Assembly: GCA_902609095.1 (NCBI GenBank)
Contig: CACLQQ010000001.1
Location: forward strand, 60,751 to 124,750
Direction: 5' to 3'
Source: an uncultured Bacteroidota bacterium
Lineage (GTDB): Bacteria; Bacteroidota; Bacteroidia; Chitinophagales; Saprospiraceae
DNA: 64,000 bases
Each line of letters begins with the position of its first letter. Within the stretch, counting starts at the first letter, position 1. A program made the translations under genes and the position numbers. The notes below the pieces were generated by a model that saw only the letters and a list, made by a program, of their open reading frames with translations, ran no database searches and was not told the DNA's origin. Below are positions 1 through 8,108 of the stretch, piece by piece.

Positions 1-1
1 C

Positions 2-148
2 TTGATACTAACATTATTGGGTATTAACAGCGTCACTCTTTGGAGTATAGGACTATACAATAGCTGCCAAGATAGACATAATCCATTATGCTGTTATAAT
101 TATGATCTTGCTAATGTGCGAGGTGATCATTCTAAACCTGTGGAATAA
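2..148 (+). CDS. possible C-terminal end of an unidentified protein (cut by window edge)
   Basis: A plus-strand frame is open from the left edge of the window to a TAA at 146-148, giving about 48 codons that end in a short stretch reading YDLANVRGDH. I do not recognise a family, and an open run of this length can arise by chance. The stop lies 35 bases before the minus-strand amidase stop, so if this is a gene end the two genes converge. The open frame is all the evidence; no domain assignment is offered. Confidence 0.2.
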   Translation: MILTLLGINSVTLWSIGLYNSCQDRHNPLCCYNYDLANVRGDHSKPVE

Positions 149-183
149 ATAAAACGCTCCAATCTCTCTGCATCTCATATCAA

Positions 184-1860
184 TTAGTCAGCAAACAATG
201 GCGGCCTCATTTCATCATATTCAGTTATTGATTGATAAGCATGCGCAAATGATAGAATTGGAGCTTCTTGATAAAGGTTTCCGATAAAAGTGATACTCGT
301 AGGATATCCATCCTTATCCAATCCTGTAGGAACTGTGACTACAGGGTGTCCTGTCAAATTAGTGATTAGAAGCTGACGACCACCAAAAGTCGGCGCAATA
401 ATCACATCATAATCTTGAAATAAATCATTTACTTCATTGATGAGTAACCTACGAAATCTATTTGCTTGAAGGTATTCTACCGCTGGAATAAACCTGGATT
501 GTCTTAGGGAGTTTGCTCGAGAACGCTTTGATTGCTGCACCATCTTATTAACCTCTCCTGACCTGACTATATCATCGAACATAGCACCAGCTTCCGCACG
601 GAGTATGATATCAAAAGCAGCAAAAGGATATTGCTGTGGCAATGATATAGGAGTAGGAACGATACCCATAGAATCCAACAGCAGCATAACTCTATCAAGA
701 TTCTCCTTAGCATCACTGGTATCAGATTCAATCAGATCTTGGAGACAGGCAACCTTTAATGTTGAAATATCAGTGTCTGAGCGATAGTCAAACCCTACTT
801 GTTGGGTAGTTACATCAAGTGAGTCCTTGCCTCTGATAACTTCGAATACAATGCTACAGTCCTCTGCAGATCGGCACATTGGGCCAACTTTATCCATTGA
901 CCAAGACAAGCTCATAACTCCATTTCTACTGACTCGACCATATGTGGGCCTTAGCCCTGTAATCCCGTTCCTATTACTAGGTGAAGTAATAGAGCCTAAA
1001 GTTTCGGTGCCTAAAGAAAAAGCCACTAAGCCTGCAGCTGTTGCCGATCCAGGACCAGCCGAAGATCCACTGGCTCCCTGTAGGGTATCCCAAGGATTCT
1101 TAGTTTTCCCGTCAAACCAAACATCCCCTCTGGCCAAAGCTCCGGTCGTTAACTTAGCTACCAGAACCGCGCCTGCATCATTCAATTTTTTGATGACTGT
1201 AGCAGTATAGTTTAGGTTTTGGTCTTTATATGGCATGGCACCCCAGGTCGTTTTATAGCCTTCTACTGCCATAAGATCCTTAGTTCCATATGGTATCCCT
1301 TGTAATAATCCTCTATCAATACCTTGCCAAAACTCTTCATCGGCTTTTGCGGCTTGCACCAAGGCCAATTCTTCTGTAATAGTAATGGCGCATTCCAGTA
1401 CGGGATTATATTCTTTTAATCGTTGCAGATAAATGCTTGTCAATTCCAAAGAGCTTAGTTGATCTGATCTAAGTAAATAGGCGAGCTGTGGTATCGTACA
1501 ATATGCTAATGCTGCATTACTCTGAGGCCTGGTGAATTCTGTCAGATCAGATACACTAAACAAGTTATTAATCTGTGGCAACTCAAAACCATCAGGATGA
1601 TGATCAAAAACAAGAGCTGGCAATGTTTCAAACGGAAGATAATAGGATCTAAGTGAATCATATCCACTTAGATTTCGATCCAAATAGCTCCGCATCGTAT
1701 CTATATATTCACTCTTGAAATCCAAGTCTATAAGGGCCTGAGCATGCTCAACTTCTCTTTGACTGATTTCATCGTCAGCATTAGAGGAACAAGAAAAGAC
1801 ACCTAAAGAGATCAGACTTATTAAGACAATTATAAAATCACCTAACTTCTGATTTATCAT
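184..1860 (-). CDS. amidase-signature family lipoprotein
   Basis: This 558-residue protein belongs to the amidase signature (AS) superfamily, Ser-cisSer-Lys hydrolases of amide bonds. The triad is visible: Lys194 in GIPYGTKD, the serine pair at 266-267 in the glycine/serine-rich loop, and the nucleophile-type Ser290 in ETLGSITSPS. The N-terminus is a lipoprotein signal with a lipobox ending at Cys24 (GVFSCSS), so the enzyme should be anchored outside the cytoplasm, where free amides or peptide-linked amides would be substrates. The start overlaps the stop of the upstream VPS10-like gene in an ATGA, which implies translational coupling and a shared role. The extra 100 residues before the catalytic domain are not recognised. 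The substrate cannot be read from sequence; family members include peptide amidases and general amidases. Confidence 0.9.
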   Translation of the reverse strand: MINQKLGDFIIVLISLISLGVFSCSSNADDEISQREVEHAQALIDLDFKSEYIDTMRSYLDRNLSGYDSLRSYYLPFETLPALVFDHHPDGFELPQINNLFSVSDLTEFTRPQSNAALAYCTIPQLAYLLRSDQLSSLELTSIYLQRLKEYNPVLECAITITEELALVQAAKADEEFWQGIDRGLLQGIPYGTKDLMAVEGYKTTWGAMPYKDQNLNYTATVIKKLNDAGAVLVAKLTTGALARGDVWFDGKTKNPWDTLQGASGSSAGPGSATAAGLVAFSLGTETLGSITSPSNRNGITGLRPTYGRVSRNGVMSLSWSMDKVGPMCRSAEDCSIVFEVIRGKDSLDVTTQQVGFDYRSDTDISTLKVACLQDLIESDTSDAKENLDRVMLLLDSMGIVPTPISLPQQYPFAAFDIILRAEAGAMFDDIVRSGEVNKMVQQSKRSRANSLRQSRFIPAVEYLQANRFRRLLINEVNDLFQDYDVIIAPTFGGRQLLITNLTGHPVVTVPTGLDKDGYPTSITFIGNLYQEAPILSFAHAYQSITEYDEMRPPLFAD

Positions 1861-4800
1861 GGTCTTAGACTATCCATTGGCCGATCTATTAATATCTGGA
1901 CTCCCATTGACTTACCCATTTTATTAATTTCCTTTAAACTCTTCATAAATAATTGATCTAAGTCATTGAGTTCTTTAGTTAGCTCTGCACCAACGGCCTC
2001 CTTCACATCCATGGCTTGATCTGTAGGTGGATAATCTCCTCTCTGCTGATCAGCCATAAGGAAAGCCAGTCTATTATTAATCCTTATTCCATAGTTTAGC
2101 GGATCTTGACGACTCTGATTTTTAGTCATATGGATGTTATTCTCAATTACACCCATCTTTTCGTCGAGCTTATTAGCTAACATCAGTAAATCATCATACT
2201 GCTCCTTGTCATCATACTTACGCTTAAAATAATTTATATCCTCTCGGATGCTTCTGATATCTATGATCGCTTGATGTGACTCACTGACCAAATCTCTGAC
2301 CTCTAATAAGAAATCTCGCTGCTTCACATACTCTTCATCAGTTGTTTTCATCCTTGGATCCTTATCAATATCAAACTCTACTTGAGATTCTTTATCTTCA
2401 ATCTTAAGTGTAGCGATATATTGACCTGGTATGGCCTTAGGTCCTCGATTTGGTGATGAGTATAGAATCATTCCATCAAATTCTTTAAACCCATCATACC
2501 TCATATCCCAAACAAATCGATTTTCCTCTTCCTTGACGTTAAGGCGGTGCTTTTTCCCCTTGGCATCTGTGCTAAAACATCTGATTAACTCCCCAGCCAT
2601 ATCAGTTATTTCTAAGGAAACCGTCTTCTCAGGCTCATAATCTTTTATGAAAAAATTAAATAATACGCCATTAGGATGATTCTCTCCGACGAGACGAGTA
2701 TTGGATCGACCCCAGCCTCCACTTTGTGCCATTCGATAGGCAGGCTTAGGTTTATATAGATGATGACTTTTAGCTACAATCTCATCACTGATCTGCCTTA
2801 GAGGACCCAAGTCGTCTATCATCCAAAAGCTGCGACCATGTGTTGCGGCAATAAGGCTCTCTCCCTTGATATGTACATCTCTGATTGAAACGATCGGTAA
2901 GTTAAGCTGGAAGGATTTCCAAGACTTGCCATCATCAAAAGATACATACATACCCCACTCAGTACCTGCATATAGGAGTCCAGGTCTTACAGGATCAACC
3001 CTTACAGATCGAGTGTAATGGTTGGGGGCTATTCCATTAACAATCTTTGTCCAGGTCTTACCATAGTCTTTCGTCTTATAAATATATGGTGCATAATCCC
3101 CAAACTTATAATGAGTGGCTGCCAGATAAGCTCCACCTTTGACATGAGGATTGATATCTATGCAATTCATCATATTCAGCTTAGGAGATCCTGGGGGCGT
3201 TACCTCATCCCAAGTCTTACCATTATCTCGACTTACATGCACTAATCCATCGTCACTACCCGTCCAAATAACCCCTGGCTCCACTGTGGATTCGGCGATA
3301 GCAAATATATTAGCGTAGAATTCTGCTCCTGTATTATCCTGAGTGATTGGACCACCAGATGATCTAATAGTCTCTGGATCATTTCGAGTAAGATCAGGGC
3401 TCAACAACTCCCAAGATTGCCCTTCATTAGTGGTTACATGTACATGGTTAGATGTCGCATACAGTCGATTAGGGTCATTAGGACTAAACATCACTGGAAA
3501 ATTCCAATTGAATCGATACTTCATCACCACAGCTCCTGAACCTGCTGGATTATCTGGATACACATTGACAGATCTGGTTTGACCTGTTCTATGATCCTTA
3601 CGCATCATATACCCTTTGTAAGTTCCACCGTATACGATATCGTTATTCTCTGGATCAGGTGCTAAATGAGCACTCTCTCCTCCTGCAGTTGATTCCCAGT
3701 GAGCCTCAGATATGGACGATCCCGAAGATCGATGAAGAATGCGTACAGTGCTGTTGTCCTGTTGAGCTCCGTATATCCTAAATGGGAAATGATTATCAGT
3801 ACTTACTCTGTAAAACTGTGAGGTCGGTTGATTATGATATGTTGTCCAATTCGCTCCAGCATCAAAGCTCACCTGGCCTCCCCCATCATCAGCAATACCC
3901 ATACGTTCGTTGTTATTAGGATCGATCCAAAGATCATGATGATCTCCGTGAGGTGTATCAATATCCTCAAATGTTTTTCCCCCATCATTAGATCTGAGGA
4001 AGTCCACATTCAATACATATACTCTATCAGCATTCTCAGTATCTGCATAGATCCTACTATAGTACCAAGCCCGTTGACGTAGTCTTCGATCTGCACTGGT
4101 CTTGATCCAAGTTTTTCCCGCATCATCAGATCGAAATACGCCACCGTTTTCAGCTTCTATAATCGTCCATACTCTGTCCGAATTGACAGGTGAAACCGTA
4201 ACTCCTATGATACCTAAAGTACCTTCTGGAAGTCCAGGTCGATTAGTGATCTGCTCCCAATTGTCTCCACCATCAGTACTCTTCCAGAGGTTGCTTCCCG
4301 GCCCTCCGCTATCCATGCGATAACCGTTTCTCTTTATCTGCCAGGTTGAAGCATAGAGTATACGGGGATTATTAGGATTGAAAGTCACATCAACCGCCCC
4401 AGCCTTATCGCTCATATAAAGTACCTTATTCCAGCTCTTACCTCCGTCAGTTGTTTTGTACAAACCTCTTTCCTGATTAGGTTTCCATAAATTTCCCATA
4501 GCCGCCACATAAACTATATCAGGATTAGTGGGATGGATAATCATCCTACCAATATGTTCAGTTCCTTTTAATCCGATGAAGGTCCATGTCTCTCCTGCAT
4601 CCGTTGATTTCCAGAGACCATTACCTGATGAGACATTGCCTCTGACAGTTTGCTCTCCCTCTCCAACATATATTACATTGGGATCGCTCTGCGATACTGC
4701 CACAGCACCAATAGATCCTCCGAAAAAACCATCAGAAATACAAAACCATGTATTCCCTCCATCTTTAGTCTTCCATACGCCTCCTCCAGCAGTACCGATA

Positions 4801-5000
4801 TAATAGACATTGGGATTGGATGCTATACCCGCCACAGTTCCAGCTCGTCCACCTCTGAATGGCCCAACTAAGCGCCATTGCATAGTATTATAAAAGAATT
4901 CGTCGTAGTCTACAGTAAATGTTGATCGTTTTTGTGCCCGTACTTCCGATATACCAAAAACAATAGAAAGCACGAGAAGAATATAGATATGGATTCTCAT
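1857..5000 (-). CDS. VPS10/sortilin-like Asp-box propeller protein A (secreted)
   Basis: This 1,047-residue protein has a cleavable signal peptide (hydrophobic residues 4-20, then VRAQ). It carries about eleven Asp-box (BNR) repeats of the form S-x-D-x-G-x-T-W, such as KTKDGGNTW, KSTDAGETW, SRDNGKTW and KTKDYGKTW, spread over the first 700 residues. This is the pattern of VPS10/sortilin-type ten-bladed propellers often annotated as glycosyl hydrolase or BNR proteins. A charged, probably helical tail occupies about 880-1047. No catalytic site is evident, so the name glycosyl hydrolase would be an over-call; binding of peptides or proteins, as in sortilin, is the more cautious idea. It is the first gene of an operon with the lipoprotein amidase (4-base overlap) and is paralogous to the genes at 8.1-11.1 kb and 11.2-14.5 kb. 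Confidence 0.9.
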   Translation of the reverse strand: MRIHIYILLVLSIVFGISEVRAQKRSTFTVDYDEFFYNTMQWRLVGPFRGGRAGTVAGIASNPNVYYIGTAGGGVWKTKDGGNTWFCISDGFFGGSIGAVAVSQSDPNVIYVGEGEQTVRGNVSSGNGLWKSTDAGETWTFIGLKGTEHIGRMIIHPTNPDIVYVAAMGNLWKPNQERGLYKTTDGGKSWNKVLYMSDKAGAVDVTFNPNNPRILYASTWQIKRNGYRMDSGGPGSNLWKSTDGGDNWEQITNRPGLPEGTLGIIGVTVSPVNSDRVWTIIEAENGGVFRSDDAGKTWIKTSADRRLRQRAWYYSRIYADTENADRVYVLNVDFLRSNDGGKTFEDIDTPHGDHHDLWIDPNNNERMGIADDGGGQVSFDAGANWTTYHNQPTSQFYRVSTDNHFPFRIYGAQQDNSTVRILHRSSGSSISEAHWESTAGGESAHLAPDPENNDIVYGGTYKGYMMRKDHRTGQTRSVNVYPDNPAGSGAVVMKYRFNWNFPVMFSPNDPNRLYATSNHVHVTTNEGQSWELLSPDLTRNDPETIRSSGGPITQDNTGAEFYANIFAIAESTVEPGVIWTGSDDGLVHVSRDNGKTWDEVTPPGSPKLNMMNCIDINPHVKGGAYLAATHYKFGDYAPYIYKTKDYGKTWTKIVNGIAPNHYTRSVRVDPVRPGLLYAGTEWGMYVSFDDGKSWKSFQLNLPIVSIRDVHIKGESLIAATHGRSFWMIDDLGPLRQISDEIVAKSHHLYKPKPAYRMAQSGGWGRSNTRLVGENHPNGVLFNFFIKDYEPEKTVSLEITDMAGELIRCFSTDAKGKKHRLNVKEEENRFVWDMRYDGFKEFDGMILYSSPNRGPKAIPGQYIATLKIEDKESQVEFDIDKDPRMKTTDEEYVKQRDFLLEVRDLVSESHQAIIDIRSIREDINYFKRKYDDKEQYDDLLMLANKLDEKMGVIENNIHMTKNQSRQDPLNYGIRINNRLAFLMADQQRGDYPPTDQAMDVKEAVGAELTKELNDLDQLFMKSLKEINKMGKSMGVQILIDRPMDSLRP

Positions 5001-5046
5001 TACAGGATTGATTTTTATATAGTTAATGATACAGAATTATCGAGAA

Positions 5047-5107
5047 ATACTAAGGCTTAAAAGCATATTTATAAGCCACAATACCAAATCCGCTTAACCT
5101 TAGTAAT
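5047..5107. promoter_or_regulatory. inverted repeats in a divergent intergenic region (possible operator)
   Basis: The 148-base gap between two divergently transcribed operons (VPS10-like A on minus, RidA on plus) contains an imperfect outer inverted repeat, ATACTAAGG-CTTAA at 5048-5060 against TTAA-CCTTAGTAAT at 5094-5107. A perfect inner 6-base repeat, GGCTTA at 5054-5059 and TAAGCC at 5072-5077, lies within it. Neither copy is followed by a T-run in the right place for a terminator. A shared operator for both operons is an inference from position alone. Confidence 0.35.
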
Positions 5108-5148
5108 AGAAATTAAACCTATCTTGATCTGAGTTTAATCTAAAGCGT

Positions 5149-5613
5149 ATGAGTCCAGAAGAAACCTTTCAAAAACTAAACTTAACCCTTCCAGATGCAC
5201 CAAAGCCGATGGGTGTATATAAACCATTTTTGATCGTAGGAAATATAGCCTATGTCAGTGGTCACGGCACTCTGAAGCCTGATGGCAAACTGATCATTGG
5301 CAGAATAGGTGCGGACATGGATATTGAGGCTGGAAAGCAAGCTGCTAGACAAGTTGGATTAGCCATATTAGCAACACTGAAGGATAATCTACCTAGTCTT
5401 GATCATATTGACAGAGTCATTAAAGTACTCGGTATGGTCAATGCCACCAGCGATTTTGAAAAGCACCCATATGTGATAAATGGTTGCAGCGAACTGTTTG
5501 CAGAAATCTGGGGCCAAGAGAAAGGCGTAGGTGTACGAAGCGCAGTTGGAATGAGGACACTGCCAGATAATATCCCAGTAGAAATAGAAGCACAATTCTT
5601 GTTAAAGTCATGA
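5149..5613 (+). CDS. RidA-family imine deaminase
   Basis: This 154-residue protein is of the RidA/YjgF/YER057c family. Members hydrolyse reactive enamine/imine intermediates such as 2-aminoacrylate, which PLP-dependent dehydratases release, to 2-keto acids and ammonia. Family features are the N-terminal AYVSGHGTL segment, the central LDHIDRVIKVLGMVN strand-helix and the C-terminal VRSAVGMRTLP-x-VEIEAQ block with the conserved arginine. There is no signal peptide, so it is cytoplasmic; its length fits the longer Rid subfamilies. It is the first gene of a tight operon, its TGA overlapping the start of the next gene in an ATGA. That next gene encodes a PLP enzyme of the kind that makes the substrate RidA clears, which supports a matched function. 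Confidence 0.9.
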   Translation: MSPEETFQKLNLTLPDAPKPMGVYKPFLIVGNIAYVSGHGTLKPDGKLIIGRIGADMDIEAGKQAARQVGLAILATLKDNLPSLDHIDRVIKVLGMVNATSDFEKHPYVINGCSELFAEIWGQEKGVGVRSAVGMRTLPDNIPVEIEAQFLLKS

Positions 5614-6689
5614 AGTGGTACGAGCTAACTAATCCTAACTTTCTCGACACTCCTGCATTAATGGTTCATCCTAATCGGATCGTATCCAATATCAATCGAG
5701 CAAAAGAAATAGTAGGAGATATCAATAGATTACGCCCACATGTGAAAACTCACAAAATGCTGGAAGTAGGTAAACTTCAAGTGGAGCAAGGGATCAAAAA
5801 GTTTAAATGTGCAACTCTTGCTGAAGCCAAGATGATGGCACAAGCTGGAGCGGAAAATATTCTTATCGCCTATCAATTGGTAGGTCCTCGTCCGACACAA
5901 CTCTCCAAACTCAAACTGAAATACTCAGACACAACATTTTCTAGTTTAGTTGATAGCAACTCAGGAGTAGATAATCTCGCAAATGTGGCTCTAGGACATC
6001 AACAGATGTCAGTATATATTGATCTAAACTTGGGACATCACAGATCTGGAATCCAACCGGGTGAAAGTCTAAATGAATTAATCAATTACATACGAAATCA
6101 AAAAAACGTCAAACTGATTGGTTTTCACGGATATGATGGACATATCAGAGATGAGGATGTTGACAGGCGTATCAATCAAAGTGATTCTGCCTTCGAAGCC
6201 TTACAGCCGTTTCTGGATAAACACCCAGATCTATTATTAGTCGCTGGTGGTAGTCCGACCTTTGCAGTCCACTCTAGATATAGCAACAGAGATTCAAGCC
6301 CAGGAACCTTTGTCTTTTGGGATCATGGCTATGAATCCAAATTTCCGCAATATCAGTTCCAATATGCAGCCGTATTAGGTACTCGAGTGATATCTAAGTT
6401 AGATAATAGAACTTTTTGCTTTGACCTCGGGTATAAACATGTGGCAGCAGAGGGAGCTCATCCTCAGATCATCTTCTTTGACACGCCAAAATATCAACAG
6501 CAGATACATAGTGAAGAACACTTGACAGTCAAGTTCGAAGAAGACATGCAACTTCAAGTTGGTGATATTTTATATGGTGTGCCACGTCATATTTGCCCCA
6601 CTGTGGCACTATATCCAGCTGCACACGTTGTTCGAGATCATGAGATTGATACCAGTTGGGAAGTAACCGTTCGTAACATAAGTCTATAG
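5610..6689 (+). CDS. D-serine dehydratase / D-threonine aldolase-like PLP enzyme
   Basis: This 359-residue fold-type III (alanine-racemase barrel) PLP enzyme is of the DSD1/D-threonine aldolase family. Lys46 in RPHVKTHK is the expected Schiff-base lysine. The C-terminal His327-x-Cys329 in PRHICPTV matches the divalent-metal site that distinguishes these enzymes from alanine racemases. Known members either dehydrate D-serine via 2-aminoacrylate to pyruvate and ammonia, or cleave D-threonine to glycine and acetaldehyde. Sequence alone does not separate the two, but the adjacent overlapping RidA gene favours a dehydratase that releases 2-aminoacrylate. The protein has no export signal. It is followed after two bases by the M19 dipeptidase, completing a three-gene operon. 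Confidence 0.88.
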   Translation: MKWYELTNPNFLDTPALMVHPNRIVSNINRAKEIVGDINRLRPHVKTHKMLEVGKLQVEQGIKKFKCATLAEAKMMAQAGAENILIAYQLVGPRPTQLSKLKLKYSDTTFSSLVDSNSGVDNLANVALGHQQMSVYIDLNLGHHRSGIQPGESLNELINYIRNQKNVKLIGFHGYDGHIRDEDVDRRINQSDSAFEALQPFLDKHPDLLLVAGGSPTFAVHSRYSNRDSSPGTFVFWDHGYESKFPQYQFQYAAVLGTRVISKLDNRTFCFDLGYKHVAAEGAHPQIIFFDTPKYQQQIHSEEHLTVKFEEDMQLQVGDILYGVPRHICPTVALYPAAHVVRDHEIDTSWEVTVRNISL

Positions 6690-6691
6690 CT

Positions 6692-7765
6692 ATGACCCAG
6701 CCAAAAATCATTGATGCCCATCTGGATTTGTCTATGAATGCCATAGAGTGGAATCGAGATCTAAGGATGACCACATCTCAAATCAGAACTATTGAAGCGG
6801 GCATGACCGATAAGCCTGATCGTGGGAATAGTACTGTCTCATTCCAGGAGCTCAAAGCTGGAAATATCAGGCTCTGTGTCGCAACGATGATCGCAAGATA
6901 TATGAAGCCAGGACATCCTCTACCAGGATGGAACTCCCCATCCCAAGCTTGGGCTCAGACTCGTGCACAGCTCTCTTGGTATCAAGAAATGTCTCGATTG
7001 GATCACATTAAACCAATAGCAGGTATATCAGAATTAAATAGCCATTTAAACGACTGGGACAATCTTGATTCTAAGACGCCATTAGGATACATATTAAGCT
7101 TAGAAGGTGCAGACTCTGTAGTCACTCTGGATCATCTATACATCATGCATTCAGAAGGATTAAGGGCTATCGGGCCAGCTCATTATGGGCCTGGAACCTA
7201 TGCCTATGGTACTGATAGTGATGGGTCTATTGGAACCAAAGGGCGTGAATTAATACATACGATATCAGAACTTAACTTAATCATGGATGTGACGCATCTC
7301 TCTGATACATCCTTCTGGGAGGTGCTCGATTGTCATCAAGGACCTCTATGGGCCAGCCATTCAAACTGCAGATCCTTAGTCAATCATAATCGACAATTCA
7401 CTGATGAACAAATTCTGACCATTATTGAAAGAGGTGGTGTTATAGGTATTCCTCTCGATGCATGGATGATGATCCCTAATTGGAAGCGTCAAGTATCGAC
7501 ACCTGAATTGACAGGAGTTTCTCTTAGTCATATGATCGATCATATGGATCATATCTGCCAATTGACTGGCAGCTGTGATCATATAATGATTGGAACCGAC
7601 CTTGATGGTGGTTTTGGAACGGAACAATGTCCTAAGGACTTGGACACTATCGCTGACCTCCAGAAGTTGCCAGCATTACTCATTAATAGAGGCTATAATT
7701 CCAATGATATTAAAGGGATATTATCAGGTAATTTTTTAAGATTTATACGGAGGGCTTGGGCTTAG
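6692..7765 (+). CDS. M19 (renal/membrane dipeptidase family) zinc dipeptidase
   Basis: This 357-residue metallohydrolase is of peptidase family M19. The expected metal ligands are visible: His10-x-Asp12 in the first strand (IDAHLDLS), a glutamate in LSLEGADS, histidines in DVTHLSD and WASHSNCRS, and an aspartate in GTDLDGGFG. M19 enzymes hydrolyse dipeptides and accept a D-amino acid at the C-terminal position. There is no signal peptide, so it is predicted to act in the cytoplasm on imported dipeptides. As the last gene of the RidA-PLP enzyme operon it could release D-serine or D-threonine for the preceding enzyme. That ordering is an inference from context. Confidence 0.88.
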   Translation: MTQPKIIDAHLDLSMNAIEWNRDLRMTTSQIRTIEAGMTDKPDRGNSTVSFQELKAGNIRLCVATMIARYMKPGHPLPGWNSPSQAWAQTRAQLSWYQEMSRLDHIKPIAGISELNSHLNDWDNLDSKTPLGYILSLEGADSVVTLDHLYIMHSEGLRAIGPAHYGPGTYAYGTDSDGSIGTKGRELIHTISELNLIMDVTHLSDTSFWEVLDCHQGPLWASHSNCRSLVNHNRQFTDEQILTIIERGGVIGIPLDAWMMIPNWKRQVSTPELTGVSLSHMIDHMDHICQLTGSCDHIMIGTDLDGGFGTEQCPKDLDTIADLQKLPALLINRGYNSNDIKGILSGNFLRFIRRAWA

Positions 7766-8108
7766 TGCTGAATGGTGGATCTTTCTGATTTTCTTTTCAT
7801 TGAAAGAAATGAATAATATTTAATTTATAGATTAGAATCATAGATAATCACTCTTGTCAGTATTACTATTGTTCATTTAGCTTAGCCCGAAAGAACGGAA
7901 AATACAAGCCTGTATATCTTTGTGAACGTTTATCAGGAGATCGAAGCTTAAACCTTATAAAACTCGAACTCTCTCAAGTTTAGCAGACGAGGACGACTTT
8001 GTAACGCTTCTACATTCCTAGTTCTCTAAAAGCTATAAGGCCATTCCCTCTTTTATGCTATCCATCCAAGTGAAATATTAAAAACACAACAAAATAGAAA
8101 ATACCACT
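7766..8108. other. intergenic stretch between convergent genes, no intact gene
   Basis: No gene is supported. Around 7868-7980 a plus-strand frame without a start reads as a basic segment (ARKNGKYKPVYLCERL) before a stop. This faintly resembles the N-terminus of a transposase or integrase but is too short and too weak to name. I see no convincing terminator. Confidence 0.4.

Noticed and set aside
827..1210. 127-codon plus-strand frame opposite the amidase
   Set aside because: Lies wholly antisense to a well-supported amidase gene and encodes no recognisable protein. The same holds for the many frames opposite the VPS10-like genes.
7868..7980. Possible remnant of a transposase or integrase N-terminus
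   Set aside because: Only about 30 codons with a basic composition, no inverted repeats and no target duplication. Too little to call a mobile element.
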